Notes under the pieces: generated by a model | The model's database searches: none | What the model was told of the DNA's origin: nothing | The model's input: the letters and a program-made list of their open reading frames with translations, nothing else | Shown here: in pieces, positions 34,038 through 41,932 of the stretch | Layout: each line of letters starts with the position of its first letter | How positions within the stretch are numbered: position 1 is the first letter of the stretch | Program-made: the position numbers and the translations under genes | Source of the DNA: Methylocystis sp. Sn-Cys | GTDB lineage: Bacteria > Pseudomonadota > Alphaproteobacteria > Rhizobiales > Beijerinckiaceae | Assembly: GCF_016745395.1 (NCBI RefSeq) | Contig: NZ_JAERVJ010000006.1 | Coordinates: forward strand, 62,001-126,000 | DNA: 64,000 nucleotides | Direction of reading: 5' to 3'

Positions 34038-35095
34038 GCCTTCTCTCCGCGATCACAAGCGAGGCGCGCGCCGCCCGCTCGACGCTGCCCCGATGGGCCG
34101 GCGCACTCGGCGTCGCAGGCCTGTTCACCGCCGCCGCGTTGACCGCGCTCTGCGTCGGCCGCTTCCAAATCATGCCGGAAAAGGCGATGGCGATTCTCCT
34201 GTCTCGCATTGCGCCTGTCACGCCCGATTGGAGCGCGATGGACGAGCGCATAGTTCTGCTGGTCCGAGCGCCCCGCGTCATCCTCGCCTCGCTGTGCGGC
34301 GCGGGGCTGGCGATGAGCGGCGCGGCGCTGCAGGGCGTGTTCCGCAATCCGCTGGTCGCGCCTCAAATCCTCGGCGTCTCACCCGGGGCCGCCTTCGGGG
34401 GCGCGCTCGCCATTCTCGCGGGAGCGAGCGGCTATGCTCTGATCGGCGCCGCCTGCGCGATGGGCGTGGCGGCGCTGGCTCTGGTCGGCGCGCTCGCTCG
34501 CGTCGACGGCCGCAGCGACGCCATCATGCTGGTCCTGACCGGCATCGTCGTCGGCGCGCTATTCACCGCGCTCGTCTCGCTCGTGCAGTTCCTCGCCGAT
34601 CCCAACAGTTCGCTGCCGGCGATCGTCTTCTGGCTGATGGGCAGCTTCTCGGCCGCGACCTGGACGCGCGTCTTCGTCGCTGCGCCTGCCGTTCTTGCAG
34701 GCATGGCGCTCGTCTGGCTCATGCGCTTTCGTATCAACGTGCTTTCGCTCGGCGAAGAAGAGGCGCGCGCGCTCGGCCTCGCGGTGGATCGCGATCGCTG
34801 GCTCGTGTTCGCCGCGATCGCCCTCATCGAGGGGGCGACCGTATCGGTCGCCGGCGTCATCGGCTGGGTCGGGCTCGTCGTGCCGCATGCGGCGCGGATG
34901 CTGGTCGGCTCCGACCAGAGATTGCTGCTGCCGACAGCAGCGGCGCTCGGCGCCTCCTATCTGCTGTTCGTCGATAGTCTCGCGCGCGCAGCGACGGCGG
35001 CCGAAATCCCGCTCGGCGTCATCACAGCGGTGATCGGCGCCCCGATTTTCGCGGCGCTGCTCAGAAAGACTCGCCGCAAGGAGATCCGCGCATGA
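34034..35095 (+). CDS. FecCD-family ABC transporter permease
   Basis: The 353-residue protein has nine to ten hydrophobic helices and the FecCD signatures RAPRVILASLCGAGLAMSGA with LQGVFRNPLVAPQILGVSPG following, plus GWVGLVVPHAARMLVGSDQR near residue 280, which docks the ATPase. It forms the inner-membrane channel of an iron-siderophore/haem/cobalamin importer, normally as a homodimer when only one permease gene is present, as here. It overlaps the binding-protein gene and the ATPase gene by four bases each, so all three are translated together. The FecCD family also imports cobalamin and molybdate. Confidence 0.92.
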   Translation: MSLLSAITSEARAARSTLPRWAGALGVAGLFTAAALTALCVGRFQIMPEKAMAILLSRIAPVTPDWSAMDERIVLLVRAPRVILASLCGAGLAMSGAALQGVFRNPLVAPQILGVSPGAAFGGALAILAGASGYALIGAACAMGVAALALVGALARVDGRSDAIMLVLTGIVVGALFTALVSLVQFLADPNSSLPAIVFWLMGSFSAATWTRVFVAAPAVLAGMALVWLMRFRINVLSLGEEEARALGLAVDRDRWLVFAAIALIEGATVSVAGVIGWVGLVVPHAARMLVGSDQRLLLPTAAALGASYLLFVDSLARAATAAEIPLGVITAVIGAPIFAALLRKTRRKEIRA

Positions 35096-35844
35096 TCGGT
35101 TTGGAGAACGCCGGCGTACGCCGCGGGCGGTGGATTTTCTCCGACGTGTCTTTCGCGGTCGAACCCGGACAAACGCTCGCGGTGCTCGGGCCGAACGGAC
35201 GCGGCAAGACGACCCTCATCAAAGCGCTCGCCGGACTCGTTCCGCTCGCCGCCGGGCGGCGGATCGCGCCGCCGCTCATCGGCTATGTGTCGCAAGCGAT
35301 CGGCTCCGACATATCCTATCGCGCGCTCGATGTGGTGGTGATGGGCCGCGCACTGCGCCTCGGCCTGTTCGGCGCGCCGGGCGCCGCCGACTATCGCGCC
35401 GCACTCGACGCGCTCGAGCAGGTCGGCGCGGCCCAATTTGCCGAGCGGCCGTTCGATCGACTCTCGGGCGGAGAGCGGCAGATCGTGCTGCTCGCACGCG
35501 CGCTCGCCACCGGCTCTTCCGCGCTCGTTCTCGACGAGCCGGCCTCGGCGCTCGACCTCGCCAATCAGAACCGGCTGCTCGCGGTTTTGCGCGACCTCAA
35601 GACGGCGGGTCGTCACGCCATTCTGTTCTCGACGCATCTGCCCCAGCATGCGTTGAGCGTCGCCGACGACGCTCTGCTGATGATGGACGCCGCGAGCCAT
35701 GTAGTCGGTCCGGTTCGAACCGTGCTCGACGAAACCAATCTGACGGCACTCTACGGCTTGCCCGTTCGTCGCCTCAGCCTCTCCAGCGACAGTGGCGGAA
35801 CGATCGAAGCGGTCGTGCCCATGTTCGGCGGAGTCTACGCTTGA
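35092..35844 (+). CDS. ABC transporter ATP-binding protein (FecE-like)
   Basis: This 250-residue ATPase has the Walker A motif GPNGRGKTT (residues 33-41), the signature LSGGERQIVLLARAL, the Walker B segment ALVLDEPASALDLAN and the switch histidine in ILFSTHLPQH. It powers the importer formed with the preceding permease and binding protein. An arginine stands at the usual serine position of Walker A, which is tolerated in some members. It is four bases overlapped with the permease, and the next gene begins with TTG inside its stop codon (TTGA), extending the coupled operon into genes that are not transporter components. Confidence 0.92.
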   Translation: MIGLENAGVRRGRWIFSDVSFAVEPGQTLAVLGPNGRGKTTLIKALAGLVPLAAGRRIAPPLIGYVSQAIGSDISYRALDVVVMGRALRLGLFGAPGAADYRAALDALEQVGAAQFAERPFDRLSGGERQIVLLARALATGSSALVLDEPASALDLANQNRLLAVLRDLKTAGRHAILFSTHLPQHALSVADDALLMMDAASHVVGPVRTVLDETNLTALYGLPVRRLSLSSDSGGTIEAVVPMFGGVYA

Positions 35845-36491
35845 TCGACGACCACAGAGCGGCGCTGCTGATCCTCAGCGCGGACGGCACGCCCCCCGCG
35901 GCCTTCGCGAAGTCCATCGCAGCCGGATTGCTGCAGCCGGTACGGCAAATCGCACTCGAAAATCATCAACTCGCGCGGGCGCGCGGACTCGTCACCACAA
36001 TGCATCTCGATCAGATCGATTTTGCCGCCCGCGCGAGCGCGCTCATCGAATTCTTCGATCGCGGCGGCCGGCTCGCCTTCATGGGCCATCTTGCACGCCC
36101 TTTCCTACCCGAGCTCACGCCTTTCATCCCGCTCGCTTCGGGGCGACGCATCGATTTTAGGCTCGTCGCAAACGGGTCACATCCGATCTTCGAAGGGATC
36201 GATCGCGCTTTGCTCGAGACCCGTCGCGGCGTCGCCGGATTCTATGGTCGCGGCTATGCGCCTATCCCGAGGGGCGGCCGGGCGCTGACCGGCATCGGGC
36301 CGGAGAAGGCGCCGATCGACTGGGTATGGGAGCGACCGGAAGGCGGCGAGATCCTGATGCATTCCGGCAACGACCTCTGGAGTGTGTGCGATGACGCGGC
36401 GGTGAACATCCTTCTCGCCGAGCGTCTGACCGCCTGGTGCGCCGGCGCCGGCGAGACGTTCGACCACATGGACACGGTGCCATTCGTATGA
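35841..36491 (+). CDS. unknown protein, glutamine-amidotransferase-like fold suspected, TTG start
   Basis: The frame starts with TTG overlapping the ATPase stop and encodes 216 residues. I do not recognise a named family. The segment ALIEFFDRGGRLAFMGHLAR followed by PFLPEL, and SHPIFEGID later, resemble class I glutamine amidotransferase-like/ThuA-type proteins, in which a Rossmann-like core carries a regulatory rather than catalytic role; no clear catalytic cysteine-histidine pair is seen. There is no signal peptide. Its four-base overlap with both neighbours ties it to the iron transporter. A role in handling the imported ligand or in regulating the transporter is a guess. Confidence 0.6.
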   Translation: MIDDHRAALLILSADGTPPAAFAKSIAAGLLQPVRQIALENHQLARARGLVTTMHLDQIDFAARASALIEFFDRGGRLAFMGHLARPFLPELTPFIPLASGRRIDFRLVANGSHPIFEGIDRALLETRRGVAGFYGRGYAPIPRGGRALTGIGPEKAPIDWVWERPEGGEILMHSGNDLWSVCDDAAVNILLAERLTAWCAGAGETFDHMDTVPFV

Positions 36492-37096
36492 CCATCCTCG
36501 CCGTCCACGCTGGCGCAGCCTATCATTGCGAAGCGCTCGAGGCGCCCCGCTACGCGCGCTTCTTCGACCGGCTCGTCCGCCCCGAAGAACTCGATAGCGT
36601 CGTCTTGTCGGACTTCGACGTCGTTCTCATCCCTTGTCGCACGCCCGCGAGCCGCATGGCGCCGCATCGGCAGCGCCTCGTCGCGTTTCTCGACGCCGGC
36701 GGCTGCGTGGTCGCGATGGGCGAGACCGAGCAGGAGCGATGGCTGCCCGGAGTTTGCTTCACGCCCTGCCCGACAAATTGGTGGTGGTGGCTCGAACCCG
36801 GCGCGAGCCTGGGTCTGACGATCGCCGCTCCCGACCATCATCTGTTCGAGCGCATCGGCCCGAACGACGTCACATGGCATCTGCACGGCGCCTTCGATCC
36901 GCCGAGAGGCGCGTGCTCGCTCGTCGAAGACGCCGGTGGCCGCTCGGTCCTCTATATCGACAAGGTCACGACGCGCGGTCGAATGATCGTGACGAGTCTG
37001 GACCCCTTCTACCATCACGGGTCGCACTTCATGCCGGCGGCCACGCGTTTTCTGGACGGTTTCCTTCCCTGGTTGAAAGAGGAGTTTTGTCGATGA
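36488..37096 (+). CDS. unknown protein, amidotransferase-like fold suspected
   Basis: This 202-residue product starts inside the preceding stop. It shows the same overall pattern as its upstream neighbour: FDVVLIPCRTPASRM followed by LVAFLDAGGCVVAMGE (residues 45-79), then DHHLFERIGPND and MIVTSLDPFYHHG. These are features of the class I amidotransferase-like fold (DJ-1/ThuA relatives), and the cysteine in LIPCRTP sits near the usual nucleophile strand, but no catalytic triad can be assigned. The unusual WWWWL run at residues 98-102 may form a binding patch. The pair may be paralogues or a heterodimer. The function is unknown, and the link to iron uptake is by operon only. Confidence 0.6.
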   Translation: MTILAVHAGAAYHCEALEAPRYARFFDRLVRPEELDSVVLSDFDVVLIPCRTPASRMAPHRQRLVAFLDAGGCVVAMGETEQERWLPGVCFTPCPTNWWWWLEPGASLGLTIAAPDHHLFERIGPNDVTWHLHGAFDPPRGACSLVEDAGGRSVLYIDKVTTRGRMIVTSLDPFYHHGSHFMPAATRFLDGFLPWLKEEFCR

Positions 37097-37647
37097 CCGA
37101 AAATGGCGAGAACAAAATGCCGAAACTCGCGCCCGCCTGGCTTGAGACGCTGGACCACGGCGAGCCGATCGCCATCTCTTTCGACGACATCCTCAAATAT
37201 CACGGCCGAAGCTTCGTCGGCGGGGCGGCGCATGGCTTCAAGGCGATGCAGCGCGCGTTCCCCCTGCTCTGCGCGGACGCACGTCCGGAACGCTATGAGG
37301 TGACGATCGAGACCGCATTCCCGGGGCCGGGCGCGCGCGACGCTTTCGAGATGGTGACGCGCGCCGTCACCGGCGGCCGATACGAGGTCGATACCGATCT
37401 CGTCGGCGACGAAGTCATCGCCAGTCCGCGAGGACGCTATTTCTTCCGTTTCTCCTATCGTGGAATGGTCGTCGACGTGAGTCTGCGTCCCGGGCTCGTG
37501 CGCGACGAATTCATCGAACTCGCCCGCAAGGGCGCCGCCACCCCCGCCGAGGTGGCGCGCCTCGACTGGTTGAAGCAGGAGATGTCCGATCGTCTGATGA
37601 GCCTGCCGGCGGAAGAGGTCTACGACGCGGCGTTCGCCACGCAATAG
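37093..37647 (+). CDS. FmdE-like domain protein of unknown function
   Basis: The 184-residue protein starts inside the previous stop and ends the operon before a strong terminator. The segment ISFDDILKYHGRSFVGGAAH and the following GFKAMQRAF recall the FmdE domain start (FxxLxxFHGHxCxGxxxG), but the cysteine ligand of FmdE proteins is replaced (RSFVGG), so metal binding by that site is doubtful. The middle (GGRYEVDTDLVGDEVIASPR) keeps the general FmdE spacing. FmdE domains occur with formylmethanofuran dehydrogenase and in metal-related proteins, which makes a cofactor or metal-ligand role thinkable. I rate the family call as moderate and the function as unknown. Confidence 0.55.
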   Translation: MTENGENKMPKLAPAWLETLDHGEPIAISFDDILKYHGRSFVGGAAHGFKAMQRAFPLLCADARPERYEVTIETAFPGPGARDAFEMVTRAVTGGRYEVDTDLVGDEVIASPRGRYFFRFSYRGMVVDVSLRPGLVRDEFIELARKGAATPAEVARLDWLKQEMSDRLMSLPAEEVYDAAFATQ

Positions 37648-37665
37648 TGAAGCAATCCATCGAAG

Positions 37666-37700
37666 CGGCGCGGGACGACAATGTCGTCTCGCGCCGTTTT
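37666..37700 (+). terminator. rho-independent terminator of the tonB/transporter operon
   Basis: CGGCGCGGGACGAC and GTCGTCTCGCGCCG form a 14-base stem with one G-U pair and an AAT loop, followed by TTTT. It lies 18 bases after the last gene and before the convergent receptor 2 gene. Confidence 0.85.
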
Positions 37701-37795
37701 GTCGTTGTCGGAATGCCTTCGCCCGCGGCGTTCACGGCGATCCGGAGCGGCGCGGGCGAAGGCGACAGGTTTATCGCGGCCAGAGATCGAAGCGC

Positions 37796-40015
37796 TCAAA
37801 ACCGATAGGATAGTCTCGCAGTGAAATTGCGCCCCGGCTCAAGCAGAGGATTGGTCAGGCTCCGGCCGAAGGAGACATTCGCGAAAGTCGCTGCGTCGAC
37901 ATAAGGAGTGTTGAAGACATTCTCCAGCCCCAATGACAGCGTCGTGTCGCCGAGCTCCGGCGCGATCAGCGTTCCGAGTTGAAAACTCGAATAAAGATTC
38001 AGGATCGCATAGCCGGAGGTCTTGTATTCGGACGACGTGTCGATGCGCGTCTTCCCCGCCGCGGCGTTGACCACGCCCATCAGCGAATAGCCGCCGCCTG
38101 GCGGCGCGAACTGCAATCCGACGCGCGCCCGGAGCGGCGCGATATAGGGCAGCGGCGTTTGCGTCGAAATATTCGTCCCGCGCAGATAGGTAAGATTGCC
38201 GGAGATATTGAGCGAGGGCGTCGCCTGCCAACGCTCCTCGACCTCTATGCCGTCGACCTCGGCGCTGCCGACATTCTGGTTCTGCGTATAGGTGGACAGG
38301 CCCAAATAAGTGACCTGCTTCGCCAGGATCAGATTGTGATAGATGCTGTGGAACCCTGTGATGCTGGCCGTCGCGTCGGCGCCGTGGAATCGAAGCCCGC
38401 CCTCGTAAGTGAGACCTGTCTCGGGCTTGAGATCCGGATTCGGGATCGTCGTCGCGGTGGAATTGAACAGTTCCGAATTGGTCGGCTGCCGGAAGGATGT
38501 CGCGACATTGCCGACGAGGTCGAGTTCCGGCGTCATGCGCAGGATCGCGCCCACGCTGCCCGTCGGCGCGAGTCTATCGACATTGCTGTTCGCCTGATAG
38601 GAGGCCAGCAAGGCCGTCGATGCGAGCGGCCAGGTTTTCGTCTGCGTATTGAAATAATCGAGGCGGCCACCCGCCGACAGAGTGAGCGGCGCGATGGGCG
38701 TCCATTCATGCAACGCGAACACCCCGCCATTGGTCTGAGTCGAATCGGGAACCGTCTGGTTCGGGAGCGTATATTTGATCGCCGTGATGCGTCCGGCGGC
38801 GTTCAGAGCGGCGACGAGCGAGCTCGACTGGCTGCCCGGCCGCGCCTCGTGAAAGGCGTCGCCGCCGATCTTGGTGACGCCGCTCCCCCAGCCCTCGATA
38901 TTCCACGGCATCACACCCAATGCGCGCCCGCCCACAACGAGCGGTCCGACCACGTAATTATCCCCGAACGACCTTTGTCTCGCGTTGCTGGCGTTGAACG
39001 TCAGCACATGCGTGTCGAAGTAATTGACGTAAGCCGATGCTTCGACGTGCTTGAAGAGGCCTGCCGCAAAGTCGCCGGAGTAGTCGATGCGGCCCATCAG
39101 CAGTTCGTTGGGGCTCTGGCGCACTTTGAGAAATGGATAACCGGGCGCTCCACCCACGCCTCCGGCGCGGCCGTCGGTTTCGGTATAGCCGCGGAAGGTT
39201 GCGGAGATGCGTTGGTCGGGCGTCGGCGCATAGCCCAAAGTGAAGCTGCCTCCCAGGCTTCTGTAGTCGCTGTTCCGCGCCACGCCCTGCGGAGTCTCGT
39301 AAGAAACGCCTTTGCGACCGCTGACCCCGCCGCGAACCGAGAAGCCCTCACCGGCGCCTTCGACCCATTCATATGTGCTGAGCGCCGTGGCGGCGCTGCC
39401 GAAGCCGAAGGAGGCGCCGCCGCCAGTGAAACGAAACGGACCGGAGGAATCCGCCTGGGGCTGACGCATGACAACATTGACGAGGCCGGTGAGCGCATCG
39501 CTTCCGTATAGGACTGAAGCCGGCCCACGTATGACTTCGACCTGCTCGATCTCCTCGGGCGCGAAATAGTTGAGCTGCAGCGTGTTGCGGCCACGCAGGC
39601 GATTGCCGTCGATGTAGAGAGGAGACCGCATGCTGTTGGAGCTGAATCCGCGCAGATAGATCTGCCCGCCGATGCCGCCCGAGCGGGCGATCGAAACTCC
39701 CGGCGCCTGGCCGAGCACGTCGAGCAGGCTCGTGGGATTCGTGAGTTCGATCTGCTGGCGGTCGATGACCGAGACATTCTGCGTCGCCTGTTTCAGAATA
39801 CTCGGCTCAGCCTGCCGAGCGCCGATCGGACCGACGCTCGAGCGACGGCTTCCGTCGCGCCGGGGAGAGCCTGTTCCCGATGCGGAAGGCGCCGCATTTT
39901 CCGAGGATATGTCGATGGTCGGCAGCACTTCCTGCGCCTGCGCCGCGCAAGCGCATGCCGCAGCCATGATCAACGATGAAACGCTGCGAGACGCCTTATG
40001 GCTTACGCTTTCCAT
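37796..40015 (-). CDS. TonB-dependent outer membrane receptor (receptor 2)
   Basis: The 739-residue precursor has a signal peptide (SSLIMAAACACAAQAQ), a TonB box (LPTIDIS), the plug motifs IEQVEVIRGPASVLYGSDAL and GLVNVVMRQP (residues 155-190), and a barrel ending in FTARLSYRF. The single-tyrosine and short-loop pattern is nearer to the CirA/BtuB/haem receptor class than to receptor 1. It would take up a ferric chelate, haem or catechol compound with TonB. It is convergent with the transporter operon, whose terminator separates them, and shares an upstream palindrome and a repeated leader with receptor 1, indicating common control. The substrate is not evident. Confidence 0.9.
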   Translation of the reverse strand: MESVSHKASRSVSSLIMAAACACAAQAQEVLPTIDISSENAAPSASGTGSPRRDGSRRSSVGPIGARQAEPSILKQATQNVSVIDRQQIELTNPTSLLDVLGQAPGVSIARSGGIGGQIYLRGFSSNSMRSPLYIDGNRLRGRNTLQLNYFAPEEIEQVEVIRGPASVLYGSDALTGLVNVVMRQPQADSSGPFRFTGGGASFGFGSAATALSTYEWVEGAGEGFSVRGGVSGRKGVSYETPQGVARNSDYRSLGGSFTLGYAPTPDQRISATFRGYTETDGRAGGVGGAPGYPFLKVRQSPNELLMGRIDYSGDFAAGLFKHVEASAYVNYFDTHVLTFNASNARQRSFGDNYVVGPLVVGGRALGVMPWNIEGWGSGVTKIGGDAFHEARPGSQSSSLVAALNAAGRITAIKYTLPNQTVPDSTQTNGGVFALHEWTPIAPLTLSAGGRLDYFNTQTKTWPLASTALLASYQANSNVDRLAPTGSVGAILRMTPELDLVGNVATSFRQPTNSELFNSTATTIPNPDLKPETGLTYEGGLRFHGADATASITGFHSIYHNLILAKQVTYLGLSTYTQNQNVGSAEVDGIEVEERWQATPSLNISGNLTYLRGTNISTQTPLPYIAPLRARVGLQFAPPGGGYSLMGVVNAAAGKTRIDTSSEYKTSGYAILNLYSSFQLGTLIAPELGDTTLSLGLENVFNTPYVDAATFANVSFGRSLTNPLLEPGRNFTARLSYRF

Positions 40016-40045
40016 GAAACTCGCCCTTCCAGTCCGGCATGTCTT

Positions 40046-40093
40046 GCTGGCTGGCTGGGGCGTCGGCCGCCTTGCTGGCTCGCTCTTTTGCGC
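40046..40093 (-). repeat. second copy of the receptor leader element
   Basis: The string GCTGGCTGGCTGGG, CGTCGGCC and TTGCTGGCTCGCT repeats the order and spacing of the copy at 31557-31605, starting 31 bases upstream of the receptor 2 ATG. Its middle can pair as GGCG/CGCC in the transcript. Confidence 0.6.
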
Positions 40094-40162
40094 ATCGATT
40101 GCGCGAAGGAGAAATACCTAGCCGCCCGAACTGGTCCAGGCAACAGGTGCGCCCGCATATAT

Positions 40163-40180
40163 ATTTGAAACATTTCCAGG
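40163..40180. promoter_or_regulatory. iron-type palindrome upstream of receptor 2
   Basis: ATTTGAAACATTTCCAGG matches the 31688 site at 14 of 18 positions and lies about 70 bases upstream of the leader repeat, as it does at receptor 1. Irr- or Fur-type control is inferred. Confidence 0.45.
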
Positions 40181-40220
40181 TTTTTGGCGCGCCATTGCTT
40201 CTAGCGGGCGGACATAGGGT

Positions 40221-40757
40221 CTAGCGCGGTCGAAGATGCCCTATGCTGCGCTCTACCGCCAAATCAATGCGCGCCTCGAGCCCCTCGTTGCTTACCTCGT
40301 AATTTGTAAAATCGCCGTCATTGGCGAAAACGCCGATCGGCAGCGTCAAGGACTGGAAGAAGCTGAACAGCGGTCGAAGCTGATGGTCGATGACCAACGC
40401 ATGGCGATCGCTCCCCCCGCAAGCCGCGAGCAGGACAGGCTTACCGATCAATGCCTCGTAGTCTATGAGATCGAAAAGATGCTTGAAAAGCCCAGTGTAG
40501 GATCCCCGATAGACCGGGACCGAAACCACGAGCGCCTCTGCCGATTCAATCTCGCGGATTGCTTCGGCGATGCGCGGGGGCGCGCCCTTCGGAGAGAGGA
40601 CGCCGCCTAGTTCAGGGGCCAGATCGGCAATCTCTATGGAATGGATGTTGAAAGCGCCGTGAGTGGCTAGCTTTCTCGCAATGGCGGCGGCGAGCGCAGC
40701 CGAGCGCGAAGGCCGACTCAAGCCGCCCGAGACCGTGACAAGTTTCACTTTGCTCAT
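40221..40757 (-). CDS. NAD(P)H-dependent FMN reductase (MsuE/SsuE-like)
   Basis: This 178-residue flavodoxin-like protein has the FMN phosphate loop SGGLSRPSRSAALA near residues 10-23 and VSVPVYRGSYTGLFKHLFDL (residues 98-117), both characteristic of SsuE/MsuE-type reductases that feed reduced FMN to sulfonate monooxygenases. The neighbours support that: a GTP cyclohydrolase II domain gene (flavin synthesis) 25 bases upstream and a regulator with a sulfonate-binding domain beyond it. The monooxygenase itself is not in the window. A general azo- or quinone-type reductase is the alternative. The protein has no signal peptide and acts in the cytoplasm. Confidence 0.83.
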   Translation of the reverse strand: MSKVKLVTVSGGLSRPSRSAALAAAIARKLATHGAFNIHSIEIADLAPELGGVLSPKGAPPRIAEAIREIESAEALVVSVPVYRGSYTGLFKHLFDLIDYEALIGKPVLLAACGGSDRHALVIDHQLRPLFSFFQSLTLPIGVFANDGDFTNYEVSNEGLEARIDLAVERSIGHLRPR

Positions 40758-40782
40758 CGCTGTTCCTTAGTCTGTTTCAGTT

Positions 40783-41586
40783 TCAGGCGTTTTGGAGTCG
40801 AGCCGCGGCGGAAGGGGTCAATCGAGTAAGGTCGAGTTGATGACGCATTCTTCGGCTCTTGGTTTCCAAATAGCGGATGTTTTCATACGTTGCCGCCGCA
40901 TGGAGAGAGACAACCTCTTTGATTGCGACGCCCAGAGAGGTCAGCGCTTCTGTCTTGGCTGGATTGCTGGTCATCAGGCGGACGCTGGTCACGCCAAGGA
41001 GAGTCAGGATTCCTGCCGCGGTGCCATAGTTTCGGGCGTCGACCGGCAAGCCGAGCATTAAATTCGCATCGACTGTGTCCGCTCCTTGATCCTGTAGCTC
41101 GTAAGCGCGCAATTTTTGCGTCAGCCCGATCCCCCGCCCCTCGTGGCCCCGAAGATATATCAAGACCCCTCTGCCCTCCCGCGCGATACGCTCCAACGCG
41201 AGATTAAGCTGGGATCCGCAATCGCATCGCAGAGACCCGAGGAGATCGCCCGTCAGGCACTCTGAATGCATTCTGACCAACGTGCCGTCGCCCTCGACCG
41301 GCCCCATGACAATCGAGAGGTGCTCTGCCCCGTCCGCAGCTCTGAAAACATGGGTGGTAAAATCACCATAACGCGTCGGCAAACGTGAAACCGATATGCG
41401 CTTGGGACGCTCATTCTGCTTTTGCCGATAAGCGACAAGATCATTAACTGTAATTATAGGAAGTTCGTGCCGCTTCGCGAATTCGACCAGCTCAGGCCGC
41501 CGCGCCATTTCACCGTCGTCGCGAATGATTTCACAGAGTGCGCCGACGGGTGCGAATCCCGCGAGGGAGGCGAGTTCGCTGGCGCT
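40783..41586 (-). pseudogene. ribBA: 5'-truncated ribBA: intact GTP cyclohydrolase II domain, most of DHBP synthase missing
   Basis: Reading back from the stop at 40783, the frame contains a complete RibA domain (HSECLTGDLLGSLRCDCGSQ zinc site, YLRGHEGRGIGLTQKLRAY, NYGTAAGILTLLG, MTSNPAKTEAL) preceded only by the last 70 residues of the RibB domain (LASLAGFAPVGALCEIIRDD onward). Resemblance stops at about 41584, where sequence encoding an OmpW C-terminus on the other strand begins. The RibB active site is therefore lost. An internal ATG at 41505 could still allow translation of the cyclohydrolase, which would supply the first step of riboflavin synthesis, so it may be functional in part. No promoter can be recognised after the junction. 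Confidence 0.75.
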
Positions 41587-41913
41587 TATGGGCCCGGAAA
41601 CGGCTGGACCCCGCTCGTCACCGCGCTTGGCTTCACCGGATTCAATTCTGTGCGAGACCTGCAAATCGGCCAGTCCGTCGGCGTGGCCGGTCAGATCGGG
41701 TTCGATTACATGATCACGCCCAATATTGGCATAAACGTCGATCTTAAACGCATCATGGCGCAACCGACAGCCTATGCGACGATCTACAACACCGCGCTCA
41801 ACCAGAATATCTATGTTCGAGTGCAATCCAATCTCGACCCATGGCTCGCCAGCGTCGGCGCGACGTTCCGTTTCGGGGGCGCCTCTCCGGCGCCCGTGCT
41901 GGCCAAATATTAA
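41584..41913 (+). pseudogene. OmpW family outer membrane protein, C-terminal fragment
   Basis: The plus-strand frame from about 41584 to the stop at 41913 encodes the C-terminal half of an OmpW barrel: GVAGQIGFDYMITPNIGINV, DLKRIMAQ, and the closing SNLDPWLASVGATFRF with a terminal-type phenylalanine strand. The normal protein is about 210-230 residues with a signal peptide; here the N-terminal half is replaced by sequence that on the opposite strand is ribBA. It cannot be exported as it stands. The fragment ends 19 bases before the stop of the fusion regulator gene. Confidence 0.7.
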
Positions 41914-41932
41914 GGAGGCGCCGCGGCTCGCT

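Noticed and set aside
37979-39511. Long plus-strand open frame (510 codons) over receptor 2
   Set aside because: Arg-rich, low-pattern translation, opposite to a clear TonB receptor gene; a codon-bias artefact.
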